The notes below the pieces were generated by a model, which saw nothing but the letters and a program-made list of their open reading frames with translations, ran no database searches and was not told the origin of the DNA. 64,000 bases of DNA from Chinchilla lanigera (Eukaryota; Chordata; Mammalia; Rodentia; Chinchillidae). The DNA lies in assembly GCF_000276665.1 (NCBI RefSeq), contig NW_004955460.1, positions 2,561,523 to 2,625,522 of the forward strand, in the 5' to 3' direction. Made by a program: the position numbers and the translations under genes. Shown in pieces: positions 1 to 11,560 of this stretch; the stretch's first letter is position 1; the number at the start of each line of letters is the position of its first letter.

Positions 1-1616
1 ATATACCTATTCCTCTGTATCAGAAAGTGGTTGCTCCAGGAATCACCTGCAGATTACCAAACTCCTGGGATCTCAAGTTCTTTATACAAAATGGGGGTAG
101 TATTTGTGTATAATTCATCTACATCCTCCCATGCATTTTAAGTCATTTCTAGATTACTATAATACCCAGCAAAATGTAAGTGCTACATAAGAAGTAGTTA
201 CACTGTATTGTTTAGAACACAATGGCAAGAAGGATGTACATGCTCAGTACAGATACTTTTTTCAATATTTTGATCAATTTTGAATGAACCCTTAAATGTA
301 GAGCCCGTGGACACAAAGTGATCTGTAGAGTCATGTCAACTGAATAAAGGAAATTCTAGTTTTACCAGGATGAAAGAGAACCAAGTGTTAACAGTTATCT
401 CAGGAATGTAGTATTACATATCACATGTTTTTAAAAGTCTTCACATTTCTATGAAATACTTTTTCTGCTGTAATTTGTGTTTCTCACAACTCAGTAACTC
501 CCAATACTTAAAAATTTAAAATGTCAAGTGGGTCACATCACACTATGAAATTACCATGTAGTATGATTTCAACAAAATAATGTAGACGTAAGAGTTGTGA
601 TGGACACAGCTCCACTACATTAGATAATTAGTGATCACTATTTTGATTTCATTTCACAATATATCTCTATTTTCAGACTGTGCACATTGGTCATGTAGGA
701 ACTTTCCATTAGTAAAATGTTTAACTAAATCAGTATATTCCTAATAGTCCAAGTCAACCAAATACCTTGGTTAAAGGTGATATAGAAATCTTCAGAAGTT
801 GAAGGTATTTCATTTCACTTACCTCAAGATAACAAATTTCACACTCTGTAATTAACAAGTGGTAAATTAGTTCCTCAAAAATGCTCTCATCCTAAAGTGA
901 AATCAATCCAAATATGAGGAAGTCCTGTGAGGAAAAAGAATTTGATTGAACCAAAGGCTCATTATAAAACAACAAGCAAGGGAGACATATAGTTATCACG
1001 TACACCCACTTTTAAATAGTTACTGCTTATACCCACTTTTAAAACTCAGGAGCCACACTGCATCCTATCCCCACCCCTCACTCTCTTCAAGCCTTTGGGA
1101 GGACGTTTTGATGCACAGATTGGTAAGAAAACTGAGGGAATGTTGCTTCTAATTCGTTCAGAATGGAAATGGATGTTTCCACAGTCCAAAGACTCTACTG
1201 TTACCAGGTGAGTGTGCACATACCATGTGGAAAGCAAGTGTGTGTGTCTCAGGCAGCCATAAAGGAATACTGAAACTTCTGTTAAGAAATATCGTTGCTA
1301 CTGTCAAAGGAAGTGGGAGCACTCCCTAGGGAAGCCACCAAACCATCAAAGTTAATATTTTTCCACACATTTGCAGAAACCTGTGGTGATCTGATAATTT
1401 GATAATTTGAAGTATGCACAGCCTCTAGCTATAAAACAAAAGCATCAGTTAATATATCCATCAGGAAATACTAAAAGTTCAGTATTTAGGAGATAGCAAT
1501 AAATGCAAACTTAAGCTTTAGAAAAGAACAGTAAGTAAATTGGAATATATCAGGCATAGACCATAACTTCACTATATTCAGATCAGGCCAATAATAAAAT
1601 ATTAAATCTATTTCTT
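1..1616. other. Unannotated AT-rich noncoding sequence
   Basis: I see no SINE, LTR, tandem repeat or plausible exon here. The open frames at 946-1152 (+) and 1046-1237 (-) overlap each other, have no recognisable domain and carry no sign of coding composition. Highly diverged old repeats could be present but are beyond what can be read by eye. Confidence 0.6.
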
Positions 1617-1722
1617 TACCTTTTCTTTTTTTTCTTTTTTCTTTTTTTGTAGAGGGAATCAAACTCAGGACCTTGTGCTTGCCAGGCAGGCGCTTGTGCC
1701 ACTGAGCTATATCCCCGGCCCT
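1617..1722 (-). mobile_element. ID SINE (tRNA-derived), antisense
   Basis: Read on the minus strand, this is a tRNA-like SINE of the rodent ID family. It has the 'ctgagctatatcccc' block (complement of the Pol III A-box region, normally 'ggggatttagctcag') and 'gccaggcaggcgcttg', and it ends in a T-rich run on the plus strand (1617-1648), which is the A-tail. ID elements are non-autonomous and are mobilised by L1. No clear target-site duplication was found, so the ends are approximate. Confidence 0.85.
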
Positions 1723-2033
1723 CCTTATATTTCCTTAACCCTCAAGGTAAAGGAATTAAAATTATTCCATTCTGAGCATTTGCTGTTGGAAAAGAGATGT
1801 TTCAAGAAAATACTGTCAGGAAAGTTAAACTTCTTTTTTCATCTTTGATGAGAACTTGTGTAATGACAATTTGAACAATTTGACTATAAGGTGTTCCTTT
1901 ATTTTCTTTTTAAAACAGGAATTTATTTATTTGTGGGAAAAATATTGCAAATCCTGTTTTATTACTTCCTGCTTTTATACACAGAACAATGTGATTTTCT
2001 TTATTATTTAAAGACTATTTCACCATCCAAATG

Positions 2034-2142
2034 TTTTGTTTTGTTTGGTTTGGTTTTTGGTTTTTCTCCGGTACCGGGAACTGAACTCACGACCTTGGGC
2101 TTGCCAGGCAGGCACTTTGCTGCTCAACTAAATCCCCAGCCC
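2034..2142 (-). mobile_element. ID SINE, antisense, with target-site duplication
   Basis: The minus-strand element carries 'ggtaccgggaactgaactc', 'gccaggcaggcac' and 'aaatccccagcccc', which are the ID body read in reverse. A TG/T-rich tail lies on the left. Flanking direct repeats are 2021-2033 (caccatccaaatg) and 2143-2155 (caccacccaaatg), matching at 12 of 13 bases. This is the expected mark of L1-mediated target-primed insertion. Confidence 0.9.
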
Positions 2143-2644
2143 CACCACCCAAATGATTAATACAAATTCTTTTAAACACAAATGAAAGCAAATAATGAAA
2201 CAAGGCAATTATTTGTTACTGAGCACACTCCACATACCTTAAATCTACACCACTGGAAGGATTGTCATCTACATATATTATATACTATTAGCTAGAAAAC
2301 TTAATATTTATTTTTCTTCAAATTTAAGAAATTTGTTGGGGAACTGCTGTAAAATATTACATGTTCTTCAATGTGTGATTTTAATTACAAAAATAAGCCA
2401 AGCTTCAAACTTGACTGTCTTTATCTAAAGTTCTTTAGGGACCTGAGGTTGCTTTTTCTATCATAGTTTGAACCAAAATCAGAAAGAAAAAAATGAAACT
2501 GTCCCTACTTCAGAGCTGAAACTTCAGCTTATTGCTTATTTTTCTTTGTGCTCTCACTGAACTAATTAAATGAACATCCTGACACTGAGAGATCTTTAGG
2601 GAAAAGAAAGACCGGGCATGGCCATTGAGATTGCCCCAGCTACT

Positions 2645-2875
2645 AATAAACATGGAAGACAATAACCATCCCGACAGCTTTCATTATGACTTTATATTCA
2701 TTCATTAAACTTATTAAATAATAGAATGGATTACTAAGAAAGTGGAAAAAAGAAAATCCTATAAATATGGAAGACAATAGGCATCCTAGTTTTCATTATG
2801 ACTTTATATTCATTCATTAAACATTTTACATAATAGAATGGGTTACTACAAAAGTAGAAAAAAAAAGAAAATCTT
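2645..2875. repeat. Two-copy tandem duplication, about 116-bp unit
   Basis: 2645-2760 and 2761-2875 are diverged head-to-tail copies. Both begin 'ataaaYatggaagacaata', share 'ttcattatgactttatattc' and end near 'aaaagaaaatcYtata'. They differ by scattered substitutions and small indels, so this is an older local duplication than the one near 6 kb. No coding content is evident. Confidence 0.85.
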
Positions 2876-3289
2876 ATAATTATGTCATTAAGCTTTTATT
2901 CAGAAGAATTATATTTATTTCAAGCAAAAAAATTCAAGTAATTACACTTCTAAATCCATTAATTTCCAAAGAGGGATCTTTATTATATTGTTTATTTTCA
3001 AGTCAAATTCAATTTCTCTGTATTTTATCTTAACACGTTTATTCTTCTATTGCATTGTCCTCCCAGTGAGAAATACATTCAAATAAATAATTTAAGATGT
3101 TTTTGTAATATGATACTTAAAGAAAAATGAAGTATTTTATCAAGAGAAACTGGAAACATTTTCTGAGTTCCTTTTAGCTCTCTAATTTTTGTTTCAATAT
3201 TTTACAATAAAATTTTGAGTTTAAAATATGTGATTGTTATTTAAATATTCAATTCATGCAGATTACTTATGATTTTATTTTTATTCCTC

Positions 3290-3620
3290 ATCCCTCAGTT
3301 CTTCTCCCTTGACACTTACTTCTTTCCACACTATATGTGACATGGAAACACATCTGAACACACACACACACACGCACACACACACATGGGATAGTGGTAC
3401 ATACTTTTATGTAGGAATAACGCTTTATATATGATTCTATGACTTCATTTCTTTATTTCTTCTCTCAGCCTTTTCTCACAGACACACTTCCATATATAAA
3501 CAAATAGATCAGTTCAACTCTCCCCAATGGAAGCCTAATATCCCATTTTATGGTTATAGTATAGTTTAACCAAATTTCTACAAATGAGTGTCAGCTTTAG
3601 TTGTAGACAAGAGCATATAC
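3290..3620 (-). mobile_element. Possible degenerate antisense L1 3' region, with (CA)n
   Basis: 3359-3386 is an interrupted (CA)n run with one CG step. The flanking text, especially 'ccattttatggttatagta' followed by a 'gtttaaccaaatttctacaa'-like stretch, resembles the antisense L1M 3' end seen more clearly at 32.5 kb. Divergence is high and the boundaries are guesses. Confidence 0.35.
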
Positions 3621-5920
3621 AAAAATTCAAATCATATAAAATTACCTAAAACAAAACTTTAAGCTATCCTGCTCCTCCTCCAAATTGCTGCATTTTAAAA
3701 TGATAGTTCCTGTACCTGCTACATAAGAAAACTAGACGCAAAACAACTATTGCATCACATTTTGCCTAATCTTCATTGATTTTCTTTAAAATGAACACTT
3801 TAGCATATTTATAACTAAAGTGAAGACTTTAGCATGTTTATAACTACTGGCCCTTCCTCTGTATCCTCACTTTATTATATTAGAAATATCTATATTTGTT
3901 GAAATAATGTATTGTTTGTTAATATTTGCTGAAATATTTGTTATTTTATAACATAACCTCCTTTGTTTGCTAAACATCATTCAGTCTTTCTTGACCAGTA
4001 AATAAACTGAGTCTATGAATTCCAACCCCACGAGAAGCCATCTGCGTCAGGATGACCCTGCGTTGATTCTTGACTGCAGGGCCATTGAGTAGGATGGGCC
4101 TATGAGAAAAGCAACAAACCACAGGTCCATGCACACAATTCCCTAAAACCCTGAGGCCTAAAACACTCTGCTTTATGGCCTTTTTATCTTAACTATCCTC
4201 CTTTTCTTTTATTAGGTGAATTTAGGTTTAATGGAAAGAAGGAAGCATGAGGGCCAACCCATGGGTCATACGCCACAGCTCAGAAGCTGGGCTCTTCTAT
4301 TTTCTAGTCCCCATTCTTTTCATCTGTGGGATGGGAGATAAACGAACATGACTCTGCTGTCTGCATTTTAATATTGTAAATTATGAGATGATACATAGAT
4401 GTGAATTGTAGGTCAATAAAGCAGGGTGGCATCAGAAGCAGATTTTCTAACGTTACTTATAATTTCACTTTTTAGAGTGATGGAGTGGTCACCAAAAATC
4501 ATGTTCCCTTAATGACTTTATCATGTTTTGTATTTGGAGATAGTTTTGGAAATACAAAGCAGCTACTTGGAATGATTGTTTTTGTTTAATCCTAAGGAAA
4601 ACACTCCTATTAAATCATAGTGTGTACATTTTAAAATGTAAAATTATCTATCGTCTCCTCTTCTTCAAAATTGTTACAGTGAACAGTTTGGATAAAGCTA
4701 GGAAATAGTGATCGCTTCTACTAAATAAAGCAAGTATGATTTTCTTCTCTATTTTTCTGCAAAGAATCTAGAATCATGTTCACCTTTTCTTTCTCTTTTG
4801 ACGGTTGTGAAATTAGGAATGGCAGTGGAGGTGTTGATTCAAAAGGCTAGACATTGGTCTTCAAAGTAGAAAGCCGAATGCAACCCAACTGAGGCCTGCA
4901 CGCGGTTGTCCAGGCTTTTCTTCAGGTTGGGAGTCATTCGTGGTAATCTACCAGCACCAATATGATCTCACCGCCTGCCTCTCTTTCCTCACTGGAGGAG
5001 GCCAATCTAACACTTTGGCCTTATCATCCCCCGCAGATGCTGCTCAGTGTCTCTTCCTGAGCAGTTTTGGCTCACTACAGTGTCTCTTGGGCCCACTGAC
5101 TGTCGGTTGCCATAACGACATTCAGCAAACGAGGGAGGCCTGGCGGAGCAGTGGTTGGGCCAGGTGGAGAGGAGGAGGCAGAACAGATAGCTGAGCCACA
5201 CAGAGTCCCCACAAGGGCAATATGGAGGCAGGTGACTAGGAAATGAGGAAGCTTCTGAAGGGGAAGAAGATAATGTGAAACAGCCCAAAGCCAGTTACTA
5301 CAAATTAGCACGGCCTGGCCTTACTGATAAAGTTAAAGAGGAAGGAAGCAGCCAGTGAGGACACATAGGAGGAGACAGCAATAAGGGTAGAAAAACATTA
5401 TAGAGAAGCACAGGGAGGAACGGTTTCTCCAGTGCTAGCCTCAGATTGTGAACATAGTGGAAGCATCCTTCCCTGTGACCCATGTGGGCTTGCACCAACA
5501 TTTTTTTTAACATGAAACTAGAATAAAGTTAAAGACTAATTTTAGGATGTCTGGGTTGTGACAGACTACTGGGTAAGGCCTTATTTAAATTTGGGAACGA
5601 AGGAAAAACCTCTTGCCTTCAAAGAGTTGTGAAATACTCAAATACCTGGAAAGCTCTAAAACATCCTACAGATGTTAGACCTCTTCATCTTCTCTTGACC
5701 TCATCATTATTGATATTTAACACATTCCTCTTTCAATCTACCAATCTCCTCCAAATGGATTTTGGAAGACTTTCTTCCTTTCCTGTTTTCCTCTTGATTA
5801 CTTTTGGACTCATTTTTTTTTTTCCTTGTAAGAGTAATGAAGAATTACTCTTTAAATCTTTTATTGAAAGTCAGATCACCTTCATTTGCCATGGCTAATA
5901 GCAATAGAAATGAAGTATTC
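3621..5920. other. Unannotated noncoding sequence with a GC-richer block
   Basis: Nothing certain is recognised. About 4240-4440 has a faint MIR-like string ('catctgtgggatgggagat') but too little to call. 4920-5320 is noticeably GC-richer than its surroundings and holds several CpGs and overlapping open frames on both strands (for example 5007-5288 minus). No domain, splice context or repeat family was recognised in it. Confidence 0.5.
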
Positions 5921-6092
5921 TTGAAATCTAATTTGATTCAAATACCCTTCTTGACATTTAAACAAAAAATGAACAGGTTATCTTTGACGGATTTATTTTT
6001 CCATGAAATAAGCATGTAGCAGGGAACAAAATAAGCCAAGGGAAAATACATACCTTATTTATGTGCATGAAATCACAGTGCTATAATTCAGC
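5921..6092. repeat. 172-bp direct duplication, copy A
   Basis: This segment recurs base for base at 6860-7031 in the same orientation, 939 bp downstream. It starts 'ttgaaatctaatttgattc' and ends 'gtgctataattcagc'. Identity is 172 of 172 by eye. It contains part of a short chance open frame (5804-6019). The sequence itself is not a recognised repeat family. Identity ends abruptly at both edges. Confidence 0.97.
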
Positions 6093-6162
6093 TTGAATTC
6101 TGGGACCATATAACACAATGTGCTCAAAAGATTAATTTCCAATCAGTTGTCTCATTATCTTA

Positions 6163-6262
6163 TGAAAAATGCAGATTGTAACTTGGAAGGTCTAAGGTGT
6201 GGTAAGACTATATTTCTAACAAGTTCTCAGGTAGTTACTATTACTCTAGGTCCTTGAGCATC
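6163..6262 (+). mobile_element. MER5A-like hAT DNA transposon relic
   Basis: The run 'aaaatgcagattgtaact', then 'ggtctaaggtgtgg' and 'tttctaacaagttctcaggt' followed by 'ccttgagcatcagg', follows the 3' half of MER5A, a short non-autonomous hAT-Charlie element found across mammals. It lies between the two copies of the 172-bp duplication. The 5' half is missing or unrecognisable. Confidence 0.7.
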
Positions 6263-6859
6263 AGGGAAGTATTGCTAAACCATAATTCAAAGCCTGAGTT
6301 GGAGAACACTTTCCATAATTTCGAAAAACAACCAAAAGTACACATGTACACGCTGAAGTGGTAGCAAGCATGGAGATAGAGATGTCCTCTAGTAGTCTTC
6401 AGAGATTTTCAGTCACTTTCCAGCCCCTTTCATGGAGTTTTTTGGAATCTGTAGAACATGGTAAGAGATGCAGACTAATTAAAACACTTGCTTGATTGCT
6501 AGAAAATAAGAGCTTTGAAGGAGTTTAAACAGCATTATATATTCATTATATCTATATCCACACACATGTGCCCAGTTGTATACACTTAAAACATCTATGC
6601 AGAGACATTTATAGACATTTATAGGTATTGCTGCTTATCAGCACCTAAACCCTCTTTGACAGGATGCCAACCAGAAAGTTCAACGTGACTGTCAGCCACA
6701 CTCTCTGTTTGGCAGATAAACTGGGAGTAGAAGACCAAGGCTCTCCCAACCAAGACTCACTCCAGATACCTCGGACCTTAATGGAATGAAACAGAATTTC
6801 AAGAGCAGCTAGACTGTCTTCAAAATTATGTTGCAAGCAAAAGCTTGGAGGGGCTGCTA

Positions 6860-7031
6860 TTGAAATCTAATTTGATTCAAATACCCTTCTTGACATTTAA
6901 ACAAAAAATGAACAGGTTATCTTTGACGGATTTATTTTTCCATGAAATAAGCATGTAGCAGGGAACAAAATAAGCCAAGGGAAAATACATACCTTATTTA
7001 TGTGCATGAAATCACAGTGCTATAATTCAGC
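6860..7031. repeat. 172-bp direct duplication, copy B
   Basis: Perfect same-strand copy of 5921-6092. Left flank (ggggctgcta) and right flank (actgaatatg) differ from those of copy A, so identity stops sharply. No A-tail or target-site duplication surrounds either copy, which argues against retroposition. A second, shorter tandem duplication begins five bases beyond the right edge. Confidence 0.97.
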
Positions 7032-7035
7032 ACTG

Positions 7036-7087
7036 AATATGAGAAATGTCTACAAGAAGATAATATGAGAAATGTCTACAAGAAGAT
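7036..7087. repeat. 26-bp perfect tandem duplication
   Basis: 7036-7061 and 7062-7087 are identical 26-mers beginning 'aatatgagaaatgtctac' and ending 'aagaagat'. The pair sits immediately right of copy B of the 172-bp duplication, so both may stem from one rearrangement. Confidence 0.95.
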
Positions 7088-7279
7088 GACAATTTATCTA
7101 TTTTTAATTGTAAACACATACAAACACAAAGTGACCACTGTGGAACTAAAGACACAGACATGTCAAGTGGAGCAAATAGAATACAGGTGAATGAACAGAA
7201 AAGTTTTAGAAAACTAAAGGAAAGATGTCACAGTGGTAAATACAAGGAGCTGAGGCACACATGCTAGCAGAACTGCAGT

Positions 7280-7395
7280 GGGGTTGCTGAATGATATCTG
7301 TGCACCTCTAAATTTCTGAAAGGACCGGATTTATTCCTAATCCCAGGCAAACAGTAAGCCTTTAATACCGGTATTTACCAAATGAATGACAGGCA
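7280..7395 (+). mobile_element. L2-like 3' end relic
   Basis: The string 'ccaggcaaacagtaagcctt' followed by 'aataccggtatttaccaaat' and 'gaatgac' parallels the L2/MIR terminal core ('cctggcacatagtaggtgct', then 'caataaatatttgttgaatg'). Only the last part of the element is readable. Confidence 0.5.
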
Positions 7396-10039
7396 TATCT
7401 AATCAAACATACATCACCCATCCTTATAATGTGTCTTGTAGAAACACACAGGATAAGTAGTTTAGCAAGTGACATTGGGGGACCAAATAAAGACCATCAT
7501 GAACTTTCACATCAAGAAGAAATAAAAATCAAAAGAAAAAAAAAAAAAACTGCCTAAAGCAATGATGGCTTTTGGACTGTTGTTGGTAACATAATGGATA
7601 ATGAAATCAGAATTATAAAGAAATGCAGAAAGGACTATCTTTTCACTCCTTCAAGTTTACCAAGTGAAAGAAATACCAAGTGTATCAAATCTGAAAGAAA
7701 ACAGCTGTTAAGAAATTAAGGGATAAGATCACTGGGTTTAATTTTTGTTAGAAGCGTAGGGAATTTCAAAAAATCCATCAAATTTTAGACAGGTTCATTT
7801 ACTTATGATTTTCAATGATTTCTTCAATGATTTTCTTTGTTTTGTTTTCTTACTTTTTTTATAACTTTTTAGATTTCTTCCCTGTATCCAAGTTTTCATT
7901 TATTTTATTTTTATAATTTAAAAATTATGCATTCCATTTTCCAACTAATGGTTAATTTACATTTGACATATCCTTTATATCTTTAATTCTAGCTAAGTAT
8001 ATATTTAATCACTTCAAAAATAAAATATATGAATTTGAGAGGTTCCCCACACACACATAAAATGAAAGATTTTGCAAGCAATTATTCACACTCCTACTCT
8101 AAGATTTTGCTGGTATAATTTGAGATTTCTTATACAGAATATTATCTTTTTTAAACATTTTAAATTCCTTGGGGAAGAATTATTTAAAATTCTTATTTCT
8201 ACTCATTTGACCATCTTCCTACATTAGAAATGGTAATTTTAACACTGAATTTTTGACTGGATTTAATTATGTGCTGCCCCGTCTTTTACAACACAATCTA
8301 ATCTAATTCCAATTGGTTTTAATTATTCACCACACTTTCTTGTATTACATATAACCCTCATTATTTAGTTGCTAGTTTGACTCATTCTTCAGTCAGCTGG
8401 AACATTTTTTCAATTTTTATTAACCTCTTTCTTTTTTAGAAAAAGAATGTGGGTAAAAACATTTGGAGTTCCTTTCTATTTTAAAATTGCTCTATTGCTT
8501 TCAAACATGAATGATAGCCTCTCTAGCTATAACATTCTTGGGTTTCAATATATTTCTCTCAAGAGTCTTGTGTTCATTTCTCTTCCACATTTTTTAAATT
8601 GTGGAGAGTCTAATGTCAACTTGAACTTTTTTCCTCCTGTAAACAAATGTCATTTTGATGTTTTAATTTTTTTTTAATTCAAGACTTTCATCGTCTTATT
8701 TTTACATAGAATGTTTGGCCCGGGTTTTCAGGCCCAGTCTCCTCTCTACCCAACACACTTTAAGAAAACATTTTTCCATCATCTATTTGGTGATTATTTT
8801 CCCTACCATTTTTCCTGATATGTATATATTTTTTCTTGAATTTATCTTTGATACTCCTTATATTTTTTTAACATACATTGATCTAATTTTTTTTTGTAAA
8901 TTCTAGGACAGTTTCTCAACCTGGAAGAGTGATTTAGTGCTCAAGTTTCATGGAATATTCAGAATTTTTATGCCATTACCAATTTGGTGATCATCCTTTT
9001 CAGCAAAAAGGTATCTTGTAGGGTGGGTGCTTTATTCAGAGACACACTAACAAAATTAAAAGAATTTTTAAAGATGTCTTCCATTGTCTTACAGTAAATT
9101 TATTCCATAGATTTGTGGGAGTATGTATTCTTCCACAGGTTTTCTACCATTCAGCTCCTGGCTGCTTCATATGTATAATCACATTTCTCTGTTTAGTCAT
9201 CCTTACAATGTTTACAAGTTTTTGCATAGCTTTGTTTTTCAGTACTGAGAAAAGAAGATGGCCGCTGTACAATACATTGTGCTTCTCTTTTGCACCAAAG
9301 TAATGGGGAAAAAGTGAAGGATCAGTGCCGATTTCTTTTGTCACCTCAAACTTTATTTTGACTATGGACAAAGGGAGGGTTCAATAAGAAAATTCCAGCC
9401 AGGTTTACAGTGCCCACCTACACACTTCTAAAGGATATATTCACTGTAACCCTAGTAATATCTAGCTGATAGGACTGCGCTCATTAGACATTAGAGGAAA
9501 TAGCGTGTATTACAAAGCATGCTGTCACCTCCATAAATTGGGTGGGAGAGGACCCCACACTCATGTGTCCATGGACTATGTGCTTGGAGATGTCAGCATT
9601 GCCCACTAACTTCTCCACATCTTGCCTTTGAGTCTAGCACCTATTGTCAACTTCCTGAGGGACATGGGGTTTTCCTCGCATTGAAATTTATTTTCCACAG
9701 GCAAATTTTTCTAGGATTTCTATTGACTCAGGGGTTGATTGCTCCTGTCTTTTCTCTACTTCCTTCCAATAATAAAATTCCTTCCAATAATCTCGCATAA
9801 AAATGTTATCCTCCCCTGAACTTTAGTACTGTATGGATTTTTTTTCAATTTATAGATGAGTTACATGGTGGAAGAAAAGATCCATCTTTACCTTGAATTT
9901 CTTATTTTTTGTAATTGTTTTTGCTTTTCCTTTTTCTTTTTTACACATTTCTGACAATAAAAAAATGAACTAATGCTGTTGTTTCTAAAGCTTATTAGTG
10001 AACTCCTGAGATTAATCAGGATTCTGGAATCACGGAGAT
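7396..10039. other. Unannotated AT-rich sequence, possibly containing decayed antisense L1
   Basis: Long T-rich stretches fill this interval. Around 8500-8560 the text 'gatagcctctctagctataa' plus 'cattcttgggttt' resembles the antisense of the L1 ORF1 C-terminal coding region, suggesting a heavily decayed minus-strand L1 over roughly 8430-8700. The rest could not be assigned. The short open frames at 8447-8906 and 9115-9371 look like chance frames. Confidence 0.4.
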
Positions 10040-10242
10040 CAGTTCTGTCCAACAGAACTTTCTGAACTAAATGAACTAATTCTTCAGAGTGGGTACAGTT
10101 CTGAAGGCACAGGGCTTATATAGTTATTGAACACATAAAATGTGACTAGTTCACCAAGAAACTGAATTTTAGATTTCATTTAATTTTTACTAATTTTGAT
10201 AGTGACATATGCCTTGTAGCTAATATATTTGACAGCACAGTG
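10040..10242. mobile_element. Non-autonomous hAT-type DNA transposon relic (MER family)
   Basis: The left end reads 'cagttctgtccaacagaac' and the right end 'tatttgacagcacagtg', whose complement begins 'cactgtgctgtcaaata'. These are degenerate terminal inverted repeats of the 'gctgtccaatag' hAT type. The interior has the typical 'gttattgaacacataaaatg' and 'tgactagttcaccaagaaac' text. I did not settle which MER subfamily it is, and no 8-bp target duplication survives. Confidence 0.65.
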
Positions 10243-11214
10243 TTACATAACTCTCTTTTCAGCTCAGCACCTTAAAAAATGAAAGCTCTAAGGTTTCACT
10301 CTAAACTTATAAAATCATAATCCTACATGCATCTTGGGATTACATAGGACTATATTTTAAAAAAATCTCTCCACGTTATTACTAGCCACACGGATGGTCT
10401 TATATGGTTGATTTGGTACCAGCAATGATGGAAAATAGACTTGGTAAGGTAATGACCATGTATTTTAGGAGCTTTAGCACAAACTCAGAAAATTATAAAA
10501 TTTTCATTGTACCTTGTTTGAGGTAGCACTGCCAGTTACATATACTTTTTTATTCTACCCACTGATAGAATCCTTCTCAAACAGGTTCCCAATAACTCCT
10601 AACAAAGGCTCAATCCCACAGAAGAAATTTTTTGCTGTACAGATCATGGGTTGACATGATTTTCCAGTGAAGGGACAGAGTAAATATTTTAGACACTCTG
10701 TATCACAGAAGTGCATTCTGCTGTTGGAGTATGAACGTGGCCACTAGCTGAACATAAATGAATGAGTGTGGCTACCTCCTACTAAAACTTTATGAATATT
10801 GAAATTTGATGTCATATAATTTTCCCATGTAATGAAATATTGCTTTTTTAAAGTTTCCCAATTATCTAAAAAAGTAAAAACTATTCTTAACTCTTCATAC
10901 GTAAACAGGCATCAGGATGGACTTGGCTACAGGTGATAGTTTGCCAATCTTCCATCTGGCTGGTTGCTAAAATCACTTTCATTCTAATATATTGGGAATC
11001 AAAGATGTTTTTGGCTATAAACATTTTGGGATAGGATATTAGTATAAGGTAACTTGGCTAGTATAATATAACTTGACTATTAGGATCTACAGAATTCAGG
11101 ATAGAAAACATATATGCTAGGGACTCTTACATGTGCTAAAATTTCTACATATGTGATTAATGGATGCATAGACATGAAGGCAAAGAGTGATCTCTTAGAG
11201 TTTTGTTAGTCTTG
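10243..11214. other. Unannotated AT-rich sequence
   Basis: No repeat family, ORF of note or regulatory motif was recognised here. Confidence 0.5.
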
Positions 11215-11560
11215 GTACATTATGGCTGATGTAACTGAAAATCACATTATCGTTGGGCTTAAAAGCAACAGATATTTATTTCTCACAGTTCTGGATGCTG
11301 GAAAGTCCAAGATAAAGTTGTCATCAGATGCAGTACCTAGTGAAAATCCCTTCCTGGTCCACAAACTCTGTCTTCTTGCTTTATGCTCAAGTGGCAGAAG
11401 GGGCCAGAGAGCAGTCTGCAGCCTCCTTTTAAGAGCATTAAATCCATGACCCGATGACCTCCCCAGCATTCACTTGCAAATATCATCATTGCACCAGGGA
11501 TGAGGTTTCACTATAGGAATTTTGAGAGGATGAAAATATTCATACTATAGCATGATACTT
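11215..11560 (-). mobile_element. Solo LTR of MLT1/MST type (ERVL-MaLR), antisense
   Basis: Successive strings match the reverse complement of mammalian MaLR LTRs: 'gatatttatttctcacagtt', 'ctggatgctggaaagtccaa', 'tcttcttgctttatgctcaa', 'gtggcagaaggggccagaga', 'ccatgacccgatgacctccc', 'gatgaggtttcac' and 'attcatactatagca'. No gag or pol relic lies next to it, so it is a solo LTR. The overlapping short open frames at 11222-11449 (+) and 11242-11469 (-) are accidental reads through this element. Confidence 0.8.

Noticed and set aside
5105..5119. RFX X-box-like site 'ggttgccataacgac'
   Set aside because: Only one half-site fits well; the second half departs from the inverted repeat.
11222..11469. 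Overlapping open frames on both strands
   Set aside because: Both are reads through an antisense MaLR LTR.
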